A stretch of 64,000 nt of DNA from Karstenula rhodostoma CBS 690.94 (taxonomy: Eukaryota; Ascomycota; Dothideomycetes; Pleosporales; Didymosphaeriaceae): NCBI GenBank assembly GCA_010093485.1, contig MU001505.1, forward strand, positions 523,375-587,374. The letters run 5' to 3'. Under the pieces are notes generated by a model, which saw only the letters and a program-made list of their open reading frames with translations, was not told the origin of the DNA and ran no database searches. This document shows, in pieces, positions 54,866 to 64,000 of this stretch (its first letter is position 1; each line of letters starts with the position of its first letter). Made by a program: the position numbers and the translations under genes.

Positions 54866-55759
54866 TTACTGAATCAGGATTCTCTTGGCCTCAGGAGCTT
54901 TCGCCTTTGGGACGGTGATGCTGAGCAGACCATTCCTGAGGCTGGCCGTCACATTGGCGGCATCGATCCTCTCCGGGAAGCGGAATGTGCGCTCGAAGGA
55001 GCCGTGGAAGCGCCATTCCTCTTGCTCCTCTTGCTGTTGCTGTTGTGCCGGGGTTTCCGGCTGAGGCTGCTGCTGGACAGCGGTTTCGGTGTTGGTGGTA
55101 GGGGGCTCCTCGACGGCCTTCTCCTTGCCCTTGGGCTCCTTGGGCGGTTCGGAGTCGGTGTGGGCGGAAATGGTGGATGAGGTTTCCGCGCCGAGATCTT
55201 CGAAGTCGTCTTCCACGGTAGCTTGGTAGGACTTGAGCGAATCGGTGTCGGAATGGGTGGGAGTTGCGGCACCAGAAGCGGTGGTCTCCTCGGGCTCGTT
55301 GAGGGTCGCGCCACCCACAACCTCATTGTGAGCCTCGGCCTCGATCGCCGGTGTCTCGGTTGACTGCGGCTGCGACTCGGCCTTCCTCTCGGTGTTGCCC
55401 GAAAGCCTCAGGGTGTTGTCATCCGTCACTTCGATTTCGAGGTGCTCCTGCTCGAACCCAGGAATCTCAGCATCGACTTGGTATCCTCCGTGGTGCTCGT
55501 GCACGTTGAAGTGCGCCCGGACGATGCGCTTGCGCTGCTGGCGCTGACGGTGTGCTTCGCGACGGGCCGCTTCACGTTGAGCCTCTTGATCGAGTGCGCT
55601 GATAATTTCATCCATCTCGCTGAGGAACGGCGCGAAAGACGGGAACGAGGGTCGCGCAACGCGGCGGTATGACTGCTGCGGTCGGGGAGCGCAGGCCCAT
55701 GGATTGCATTGCTGGGCCGTGTAGGCAGGTGCGAATCGGGGGGTGAGGAAGAAAGCCAT
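54866..55759 (-). CDS. Small heat shock protein, Hsp20/Hsp30 class
   Basis: A single exon of 297 residues. The ATG at 55759 (MAFFLTPRFAPAY) was preferred to an earlier in-frame codon because fungal Hsp30 proteins begin with this aromatic, Pro-rich segment. The alpha-crystallin domain is split. Its first half, HFNVHEHHGGYQVDAEIPGF with LEIEVTDDNTLRLSG, lies at about 83-121. Its second half, RTFRFPERIDAANVTASLRN with GLLSITVPKA, lies at about 257-287. Between them about 125 residues of acidic, Gln/Thr/Ser-rich sequence are inserted, as in the Neurospora Hsp30 class but longer than usual. The protein holds unfolding proteins in soluble form. A heat shock element lies about 310-340 bp upstream and a TATAAG at 55918-55923 (minus strand). 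Confidence 0.92.
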   Translation of the reverse strand: MAFFLTPRFAPAYTAQQCNPWACAPRPQQSYRRVARPSFPSFAPFLSEMDEIISALDQEAQREAARREAHRQRQQRKRIVRAHFNVHEHHGGYQVDAEIPGFEQEHLEIEVTDDNTLRLSGNTERKAESQPQSTETPAIEAEAHNEVVGGATLNEPEETTASGAATPTHSDTDSLKSYQATVEDDFEDLGAETSSTISAHTDSEPPKEPKGKEKAVEEPPTTNTETAVQQQPQPETPAQQQQQEEQEEWRFHGSFERTFRFPERIDAANVTASLRNGLLSITVPKAKAPEAKRILIQ

Positions 55760-57459
55760 TGATGGGGTCTTTTTCAGTGGTATTGGCGTGTAGATGATGA
55801 ACGATATTGTTTCTGGGAATTCAAAGAGGCTCAAGAGCAGCGCGAGATGGTGTTGTAGATCTGAAGTGTTGATCTAGGAATCTGATGCTGGTCGATCTGG
55901 GGAGCATGGAGCTCGCTCTTATAGGCATGGTGACGGCTCGAGGCAGCAGCTGCTTGCGTGGGCGAGGATGAGAAATCGCTGGATTCGTAAGGGGCGCGGA
56001 GCATGCTCGAAGCGTGGAGGCGACTCTGCGATGTTCGTGGCGGTTCGATTACTAGACACCACTCGAGCGTTCGCGAGGTTGCCAGAACGTTCCTAGGTCA
56101 TCATCACGTGCGCAGTTAGCTCCAGTCCGCGCGTGCTTTCGACCGAACCACAACGCCAAACTTCAATCACCCTTATATTCGCCATATACAGCGAACTGAT
56201 ACCCATCAAGTGGAGCATCATCGATTATTAACGGGTAGGTTCCGACGATACAACAATTGCCAGGTGTACACGGGCTAGGGCCGAGCATCTTCGCCGTGCG
56301 CCCACCCGATTTTTCTCGGTCATGATGGCGAGAATCAACAACGGAGGTGTCAGCCGCGCGTGCACAATCCGAGACGAACACGCAGTGAGTATTGTTGAAT
56401 GGTGGAAAACTTCCAACCCGAATAAATAAACCAATACAATCAACCTCACCACCACGACTTCAGCCCTGGCATGCGCGTACCAAAGAGGAAACAATCTGTC
56501 CGTGAAGGGAGGGTCTTACAGTATTTGGGAGTACAAGGCCGATTTTACACAGTACTCGCCGACATGTGCGCGGCCGAAGCTGGCTTGGTGTTCCCCGCCG
56601 CAATACTACCCAAGAATCTGGACCGACTATGAAGCCTTATGTATGAGCCGTGGTTGATGGCCAAAAGTCGCGCGAAATAGCCAGGCGGAATTCCGACGAT
56701 TCGTTTTGACGGCAAGTGCATCGTGTAGGTAACCTTGCCAGCAATCTCAGATACATGAGCCAAAAGGTGAGCTGTTAAGTACTGTACGCAAATCCACCCC
56801 TGCCTCAAAGACCCAGGTCCAGCCGGCCAAACGGCCTGCGGTTCCTTGGTCGGCAAGCCCCCGCCTCCTCCAGGAACCAGTCAGTGGTTGTAGCGTTGGC
56901 TTGAAGGGGCTGCTCCGCAAAGGCTCGACACCAATCGCATGGTACATAATTGCGACACCCACATGTTGCTCACCTCTCAGCTTTCCGCCAAGTGCTGAGG
57001 GCCAAGTATTGCCTTCGTAATCGCACTTGTGTGCAGTCTTACTTCCTAAAAGGTGGAGGTTAATTACACCTCATGAGATGACTGGCTCGGAACTACTTTG
57101 GACCCCAAGGACGATCTGACTGCATGGACTGCGAGCAACTATTGCCTGCCAGACGCTACTGTATTGACCGCGTGATTAGCAAATCATACGCATTTCGCTA
57201 CAGTCAGCCCTGCGATTCCTGGGGTCCTGGCCGAAGCGCCACCACCTTCGCAGTTAGGCCTCCGGTGCTGGAGAATGCTTCCAGCCAGATCGCCCATTTA
57301 CCGCATATATGTCTGGGCAATATTGATAGTGTGGTACGTGGGAAGCAACGCAGGGATCAGTGGTTCCCGCCTCTTATGAGTGGCGGCTCTGCACGACATG
57401 GAAATCTAGCTTTGTGCTCCCTCTTCCCAAGTTCTTCGCGAGTGCACAAGTGGTAAAGC
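55760..57459. other. Intergenic with heat-shock promoter, otherwise empty
   Basis: The left part is the promoter of the Hsp20 gene. From 56160 to 57459 short frames on both strands show no family. No RNA gene was found. Confidence 0.5.
56069..56098 (-). promoter_or_regulatory. Heat shock element, six 5-bp units
   Basis: Read in five-base steps on the plus strand the sequence is GTTCG CGAGG TTGCC AGAAC GTTCC TAGGT, alternating nTTCn and nGAAn units. Three units are exact and three differ by one base in the core. Hsf1 binds such arrays of three or more units. It sits upstream of the only heat-shock gene in the window. Confidence 0.7.
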
Positions 57460-60076
57460 ATGTCGGCCATAGTGAAGACGATATTTCTGAGTCTTGCAAG
57501 CCGGACCGGTAAGTTGTCGCATCGGATGGTTCGGCGTTCGCACTGATTTTGGCAGGTTTGCAAAATTCGACAGCGCCGTCTACGAGTTCTTCGGGCTCTG
57601 CTGTCGCCAGTAGTGCAATCTCGCCGTCCGGGAACGTAGGATCAAATGCAACAACCTCAGGTGTGTCTAGGTGCACGTATCAGCGATGACAAGTATGGGC
57701 TGATCGATACAGTGGCAACCAACCCTGGCCTGGCCTGCATTCAGTCGTCGAGTGACTGGGACAGTGCTATGAGCTCATATTATAGAGACACAAAGAATTA
57801 TGAGAGGGTCACGACAGTCACCGAATACGACAGCATAAATTCGAGGCTTCAATACAATTGCACCAGCTCATGTGGAAGCTCTCCCGGTGCAATCTCGTAT
57901 TGTGGTTCAGCTACATTGGCCAACACAACAACTCGCGTTAGCTACGATATAACAACTAACATATATACGGTATCTCCCCCAGGTCCCGAGCCAACCTGCA
58001 CCGTCGCAAGCAGCGACTGCGCTGCTCTAATCACAAGCTACTCGTCTGCTTTAGATGAGTACCAGAGCCACACTACGGCAGCATCGTCTCCCCAAAGCCC
58101 AGATTGCTGTGCATCAACGGCATGCACCTTCTCCTACGGAGCGATGGACTTCTACTTCTTCCCTGTGACGAAAAATGTATCCCGTGATTTGTGTACCGCG
58201 GAGCCGTTCGGTGGTTATGAAAATTCAGTGACCGTCACGGGAGACCCAGGCACCAGTAAGTCAGATATCAACTCAACAACGACGTGTAGTGTACTCACGC
58301 GGCCCAGCTTATACAGAAGTCACAACTGGATCGTCCACTGTCGTCAACGGTGTCACCATGTACGAGGGAAATGTGTACATGTCCATGAACAACCCACGTG
58401 TGTATGACAACTGCGGGAAAAGCGTTGTACCGAAATTTCAGAGGCCTCGGATTATCACTATGGCGTCCTCGGATGTTTACAGTGTTATCGCCTATCCGCA
58501 CAACATGATCGCTTATTCCATACGATACGAAGATTTCAATGACCCTGTACCGTGGAGTGCGTACATGGGTCAATCGTATTGCTGGAATAACCATGTTGCT
58601 TGTACTGAGGTCATTCCTGGCCAGTATGTCCCTCAAATCTTTTACGAGCGCCGTCTTATCGCACGTGAAAAATAAGCCTGACTGAAATCTAGTTATCAGC
58701 CCGCAGTCTTGATGCCTGGCCAGATTCGTCAGCTCGATCCCAACTGGGCCAGCTGCAAGTACGACAGCTATGCTTTGTTCGACCCACCAATCGCATTGAA
58801 GGGTGTCCCGAACTTCTTGACGTCTTCATCCGCTCCTGCGGACCCCACGCCGCCAACTTCGGCTGAGCCTACAGTCTCCGCCACTCCTGGACAATCTAGC
58901 AATGGCGATATCCCTCCAGCCACTTCAGAACCACAGCCGACGAGGAGTGCAAGTGATCCTCAGGATCCAGCGTCTTCACCACGACCTCAGGATCCAAGTC
59001 CGACGCGAGTTCCCTCAGAGCCGCAGGTATCTGATCCAAGCGCACCGCAGGATCCTTCTCCAGGTGATCCTCAGAACCCTTCGCCAAACAACCCTCAACC
59101 TTCGCCAAACAACCCTCAAAATCCTTCGCCAAACAACCCTCAAGACCCGTCTCCAAACAACCCGCAAGACCCGTCTCCAAATAACCCTCAAGAGCCTTCG
59201 CCAAACAACCCTCAAGATCCTTCCCCTGGCGCCCCTCAGGACCCTTCGCCTGATGATCCTCCAAGCCCTGCTCCCGGCAACACTGAAGCTCCATCGCCAA
59301 ATGATCCGCAGAACCCAGGAACCAACCCGGCGGCGAATCCTACTCGACCGGGTATCACCATTGGTCCTACTATCATACCCGTGGACCCGACTGGTGGTGT
59401 CATTGTTAACCCTGGTACGACTTTGACTAGCGGAGGCGCACCCGTTATCATCGGATCATCAACCTTCTCCATCGGCACTGGTGGTCTCACCATCGTCTCC
59501 CCCGAAACGAGCACCGAGATTTCTCTCGGCAACAAGCCCGTCACCTTGCCCATCGGCCCTAGCGGCGCGCCTGTAGTCATCGACCCGTCTGCCAGCTCCA
59601 TTGTCTTGGGCGGAACAACCCTGGCACCAGGCGGAGCCCCGGTTGTTGTCGACGGCACAACATTAAGCCTAGGATCGTCTGGCGTCGTAGTCGTTGGACC
59701 TTCGGGTACATCGACGATTGCCATTCCTACCGCTGGTGCGATCCCGAGTGCTGTCACCGTTGGCTCTGAGGTCTTTACCATCACAGCCGGCAGCGTTGTG
59801 TTTGGTCCGGGCACGACCCTCGGCCCCGGCGACCCTGCGGTTACCATTGACGGTACCGTATACTCTGTTAGTCCGACCGGCCTCGTTGTAGTCGCGGATG
59901 GACAGACTTCCACCGTACCAGTCACGCTGGATCCCTCAAGCAATACGGATGCAACCTCTACGGGAGCGAGTCCGTCCGAGACTGGTGCTGCGGAGTTTCC
60001 TGGTGCGGCAGCACGGATAGGGTGGAACAAGGCACTACTCCTGGGCTTGGTTGGAGTGGGCTATGTGTTGATGTAG
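57460..60076 (+). CDS. GPI-anchored surface protein with proline-rich repeats
   Basis: My model has five exons (57460-57508, 57556-57662, 57745-58255, 58308-58623, 58693-60076), giving 788 residues. The later junctions are firm: GTAAGT/CAG at 58256-58307 and GTATGT/TAG at 58624-58692. The second intron is uncertain, since other donor and acceptor pairs near 57610-57670 also fit. The N-terminal half is Ser/Thr/Tyr/Cys-rich with several cysteines. Then comes a tandem array of PSPNNPQ units (59040-59330). After it lies a beta-type repeat region with GGAPVVI and GPSG turns (GGTTLAPGGAPVVVDG and kin), a style common in fungal wall proteins. The C-terminus WNKALLLGLVGVGYVLM after small residues fits a GPI anchor. 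The signal peptide at MSAIVKTIFLSLAS is weak. No function is assignable. Confidence 0.75.
59041..59330 (+). repeat. In-frame tandem repeat coding PSPNNPQ units
   Basis: The units are 24-30 bases long, vary by whole codons, and code P-S-P-N-N-P-Q with D, N, E or nothing before the next P. At least six near-exact units lie at 59080-59220, with diverged ones on both sides. Whole-codon length changes keep frame, which suggests the number of units can vary between strains. Confidence 0.85.
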
Positions 60077-60449
60077 ATGTTACACCCAGAAGTCTTCCAC
60101 GTATTGATATGATAATGTAATGATAATCTATGTTTGCTCCAGTGGCTGTGCAAGATAAGTTGCCTCGAATCGTTTGCCGCAAGATATCAACGTTTGATTC
60201 AGATGCCTTACTCTGAGCATTCTTAGTGCGCTACACAAGCACATCAGGTAGTGACGAGACTTTGTAGCTGGTGCCGGAAACGAAGACACACACGACTGAA
60301 GCGCCATTCTGGCCACATTACGTTCGAGAAGAAGTGGTGGCTTGCATCGCCCAGAAGCGAATTACATGTTGAACTTTCCATTACGTGACGTAGTATATTG
60401 CTAGATGCAACGCCAGAAACCCCAGGACTAACTACCGGTGCTGGAATAT
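60077..60449. other. Convergent 3' intergenic region
   Basis: This lies between the ends of two GPI-type surface protein genes. No gene is seen. Confidence 0.5.
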
Positions 60450-61194
60450 CTAACTCACAAGCACGCCCACAAATACTGCAACGCCAGCGAAAACCACTAT
60501 ACCGGCTAACTCAGTCTTCGTAGCAACGCCAGGAAACTCGACAGGTGGAATGCCTGTAGCATATGTCCCGTTTCCAACAGGAATAGATGATACAGTCGTG
60601 ATAGGAAGGCTAGCTTCGTCCACCAGGGAGGAAGAAGGTGAAGGTATGCTGGTGATGTATACCAGCGTCTCGGAAGTCGGTATGGCAACTGAAACAGAGG
60701 CGCTCGCGATCTCGGTCTGTGGAGGGATGTCGATGGTCCCCGTTTGGCTGATGAGCGAGACGGTAAGTGAGTACGCTTGCGCACAGGCACCTAGTTCCAT
60801 GCCGTTGGGGCAGCAGTATGCGTTCTTCTGGCCGTCCGAGGAGCAGAAGTATCCGCTGTCGCATGAGTCTGGGCGAACGGTTAGTGTGTTTGTCGCTTGC
60901 GCAGGGGTGAACATTCAGCTTACAACCAGACCCATCGGGACAGCATTGGGATAATGAGGGGTCGAAACAAACTCCTCGACCGGCGTCGGCAGGGCACTCG
61001 ACTTGTCCTGCGCCGCACGCTTCTGCGCAAGTGGTTCCTGAACCACATGGTTTTGAAGAAGGATAGTAGCCTTGACGTTTTGCGAGGGCGTCGCCGCGCC
61101 GCATCATTGCGCCGAAGTCATGGGAGATCTGGGAGAATTCTGCTCCGAAGACTGCCGGCAGGAAGATGGAGAGGGCGAAGAAGTTGGTGTACAT
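60450..61194 (-). CDS. Cysteine-rich GPI-anchored surface protein
   Basis: Two exons (61194-60924 and 60868-60450) give 229 residues. A signal peptide (MYTNFFALSIFLPAVFG) is followed by a possible Kex2 site (LAKRQ) and a Cys-rich region: PCGSGTTCAEACGAGQVECP, GVCFDPSLSQCCPDGSGYSC and DSGYFCSSDGQKNAYCCPNG. The paired CC and CxxG pattern resembles granulin- or EGF-like modules but I cannot name a family. A Ser/Thr/Pro stalk and a hydrophobic tail (LAGIVVFAGVAVFVGVLVS) fit a GPI anchor or single helix. For the intron I chose the consensus GTAAGC donor; a GTTGTA donor five bases earlier would change one residue. It is convergent with the proline-repeat gene. Confidence 0.82.
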
Positions 61195-62150
61195 GGTGAA
61201 TGAGATAATGAAAACGCTAATTGAAATGCTTTTGGTGAGGAGATGTAATGAAAGAAGACTTAAGAAAAAGGAATCAACGTGCGTAGGAAAATCGAAAGGC
61301 TGCTGGTGAGATGCGTTCTATCAGCAAATGCTGAGGACCTTTTGTATGCCATCCGCCAGTGTTGCCTGACATGAAGAGAGAGGGACGTGAAGCTCGAAAC
61401 TTCAGCCTCAAACCATCAACCAACCAGTGACGCTCAATCCCGCTAATCGGATCGCGCTGAGGGTAAGTCGCGTCTAACCATCGACCACGCAGCCGCCGCG
61501 CCCAGAACCCAACAGCGCTTTTCGAGCCTCTGAGACGACCAAGCTAGCATGCACAAGCCACAGTGTGTTTCGTGGTCGCTTTGTTTGCTGGTCGGTGCGA
61601 AGCGCCTGGCCCACTGAAATAGGTGGTGACCAATCACATGGGAGAAGTTCAGGACGGCCAGCATGAGGCTCTTGGAGAGGTACTTTAGTGGCAGGCCTGT
61701 GGGTTCTTGTAGGCGTAACGCTCCCAGTTTATTTTGGGATCGTGCGTCTAATCCGTCTTATAGCACAAACGTCGGATCCTTCTTGTCCCAGGGTTGACGT
61801 CGAATGAGGACCTCGTCGCCTGCAATGGTAGTGACCTTGTGAATCATGCGCAACATAGCCATTTAGCCATGTAATCCCAACTAGCAACGTCTTGTCGTAG
61901 TCGAGGTTCGTTCATATTCAGAATACTGTGTCGACCGTTGAAGAGGTCGTGGAGACTGCCATCTCCTGTCTGACATTAGCGGATACGCTAAGCCCATCCA
62001 AGCAATCGTCTGGGGCGCGGATCATCGCACACCGCCGACGTCATCCTCTCAGTCAACAATCTCCTCATTGCAGCCTCTCTCAATCGTTCGATTCGGTACA
62101 ATATAGGTGCTTTCATCGGCTGGACCGGATTAGCTTGTTACACTGGCGTG
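61195..62150. other. Intergenic with dispersed coding relic
   Basis: It holds the promoter of the Cys-rich GPI gene and copy B of the 62-bp relic. Nothing else coding is recognised. Confidence 0.5.
61763..61824 (-). pseudogene. Dispersed coding relic, copy B
   Basis: This matches 8935-8996 at 58 of 62 bases. On the minus strand it lies in a frame reading MLRMIHKVTTIAG, then DEVLIRRQPWDKKDPTFVL and a TAA at about 61757. It therefore looks like the true C-terminal end of the parent protein. No further similarity to copy A is seen on either side. The parent family is not recognised. Confidence 0.5.
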
Positions 62151-64000
62151 ATGCCACCCAAGAAGTCACTCCGAAGAGCAGTGATCCAACCACGCCGCAA
62201 CATCTGTAAGACATGCAATAACCTGAGTCCGCGCGACCACGCTAGCTCTGTTTACCTCACGGAACGCACAAAAGGGGCACTTGCGAGGCTGTCTCTTGTC
62301 CTAGATGCTTTCGAGTTGTCGAGAAGTAGACTGCCAAAGGAAGGGGGGTGTCGCTTCTGCAATGTATTATGTCAAGCTCTTGACGCACTTTTTGGCGATT
62401 GGAGAGGAACTAGACAAAGAGTCAACGTCGACATCAAGGAGAAAGGGACCATAAAAGTAGGGCTCGATCAAGAAGCATGGAGAGGTGAAGTCGTCAGTAT
62501 CTACACTACTAAACGTAAGTGTGCTCTATCAAGATGCGCACACTTCCCATTCTGGCACTGATTGCCCATATCGGGACCGCAGCTGCAGCTGGTCTTCTGC
62601 ATGCGGCTGACAAAACCCAGCTTCGCGGAGTTGGTCAACTCTGGGGACTGCTCGCCGCATTCCTCTGAATTCCGGCTCAGACGATACATTCGATTTTGCG
62701 CGAAGAAGTATCCAGGATTGCCTTACTAATCCCAAACATGGAGCGTGTATTCTACCTCGAAATTCGTCTGCATCCACGCCAAAGCGACTGCTAGACGTCG
62801 GTCGTGCAACCGCACCCATTCGTCTGATTGATACTCAAGGAAGGGCTTTGGAGTACGCAGCCCTCTCTCACTGTTGGGGTACCGGTTCGCCCCTAAAGAC
62901 TACGAAAGCAAATTGGAGGGTGCTATCTCACGATATCCCTTTCAATTCCTTACCCCCCTTGTTTCAAGACGCCATCGTTATTACTCGACAGATGGGGCTG
63001 CGCTATATTTGGATCGATTCCCTATGCATAATACAAGACTCAGCTCGCGATTGGGAGACAGAATCGTTCAAGATGGGAAGTATTTATGAAAATGCTTATT
63101 TTACGATATCGGCGACTGCTTCTCCCGACGGGGCTTCCCGCGCCTTAAAAGATCGAGAGAAGCCCGTAAAGCTCAATTTCGAGAACTTGGGGGGTGATGA
63201 ATTGGAGATTCGCGCGAGAAGGGTGGAAGACCACCACCCAAGTAATAAGGAAGACCCAGCTACTCTCGTTGGACCACTAACCACAAGAGCTTGGGCACTG
63301 CAAGAGCATTTTCTCAGTACGAGAATCCTTCACTATACAAAAACAGAATTGCTCTTTGAGTGCAGGACTTCCTTCCGCTGCGAGTGCTCACCTTCACGAA
63401 AATCACTGCCCACTACGCCTGCACTGATCCCGAAGGCCACAGCGAAGTTGAACAGGGACCCTAAAGCGGTATGGGACGCGTGGCACCGCGTCGTGGAACA
63501 GTACTCTCGGAGAAACTTGACACATCTGAATGACAAGTTACCAGCTATATCAGGAATTGCTGGTCAGATACAAAAAGCCACATCGTCCAGATACATTGCT
63601 GGATTGTGGGAAGCGAATCTGGCATGGGACCTCTTGTGGTCGACGACGACTACGGCCGCCGACGCGCAGTATTTCTCCCCGGACAAATATCGAGCCCCAT
63701 CTTTCTCCTGGGCCAGTTTAGATACCCCTGTTGCCTTCGCGCCTTTAGACCAAGAGGAACGTCTGTCTGTTGTGTCATCGATCACCCTGGTCTCTTCATC
63801 TGTCTCCGTCACTGGTCTAAATCCTCTGGGAACTTTATCGGATGCATCGATTCACGTACGCGGTCCCATCATGCATGCGACACTGCTCTCTACGCAAAGA
63901 GGAGGCATCTGGGAATATGTCTTGTTCTTGAAGGGTTCCAGTGCGATTACTATTCAAAAGGACTGTTTACTCGTGGAAGACGTTATAGGGGGGTCCTCCA
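62151..64000 (+). CDS. HET-domain (heterokaryon incompatibility) protein, 3' end cut
   Basis: Two exons are visible (62151-62514 and 62621 to the window edge), joined over a 106-nt intron. The second exon is open for 1380 bases to the edge, so the C-terminus is missing. The N-terminal part has a CKTCNNLSP and CRFC cysteine pattern common before HET domains. The HET core is complete: EYAALSHCWGTGSPLKTTKA, DAIVITRQMGLRYIWIDSLC, IIQDSARDWETESFKMGSIY and ENAYFTISATAS. After it come PLTTRAWALQEHFLSTRILH and APSFSWASLD, also family-typical. HET proteins trigger cell death when unlike fungal strains fuse. Such genes form large, fast-changing families; most members have no known partner. Confidence 0.9.

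Noticed and set aside
1..64000. Search for CRISPR arrays, operons or prophage
   Set aside because: Spliceosomal introns throughout show nuclear fungal DNA; no evenly spaced repeats of that type are present.

Overview
The window is nuclear DNA of a filamentous ascomycete (Pezizomycotina). A Dothideomycete-like plant-associated fungus is my inference; no marker in the window fixes the genus. The evidence is short GT-AG introns (mostly 42-110 nt, often with a CTGAC/CTAAC branch site), fungus-specific families (HET domain, SAT4/Pth11-like rhodopsin, fungal LysM, GPI-anchored serine-rich surface proteins, Vfa1), and an AT-only block at the left edge with the pattern of saturating repeat-induced point mutation (RIP).

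Layout: 1-954 is RIP-mutated repeat. 956-9.2 kb is gene-poor accessory DNA with a probable pseudogene, a secreted cysteine-rich candidate effector, a GNAT acetyltransferase, a SAT4-type membrane protein, a MITE-like element and one copy of a dispersed 62-bp coding relic. 10.2-30 kb is gene-dense core: GABA/amino-acid permease, R3H-SUZ protein, CCHC zinc-knuckle SR protein, Cwf18-like splicing factor, PPR protein, then an astacin-like secreted protease, an alpha/beta hydrolase, a cupredoxin-like GPI protein, a TatD nuclease and a Vfa1 homologue. 30-34 kb is without recognisable genes. 34-40.4 kb holds a C2H2 zinc-finger protein and the Yvh1 phosphatase, separated by 2.7 kb of simple-sequence-rich DNA. 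40.4-43.7 kb is again without recognisable genes. 43.7-53.2 kb is a compact housekeeping run: Tag1-like vacuolar protein, ornithine carbamoyltransferase, AFG1-like ATPase, TRAPPC2L/Tca17 and complex I subunit NDUFS7. 53.4-64 kb is enriched for surface and secreted proteins (LysM protein, a proline-repeat GPI protein, a Cys-rich GPI protein), with an Hsp20 chaperone and a HET-domain gene cut by the right edge.

Several genes form divergent pairs with starts 325-760 bp apart (R3H/CCHC, Cwf18/PPR, Tag1/OTC, TRAPPC2L/NDUFS7). Three regulatory sites are clear enough to name: a TGACTCA Gcn4/Cpc1 site before ornithine carbamoyltransferase, a multi-unit heat shock element before the Hsp20 gene, and TATA boxes before secreted-protein genes. 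Exon structures were built by hand from splice consensus, frame continuity and family conservation; none is confirmed by transcripts. I see no complete new multi-gene system. The least expected signals are the RIP block that stops exactly at an inverted repeat, the 168-bp MITE, the 62-bp relic at both ends of the window, and three uncharacterised secreted proteins.
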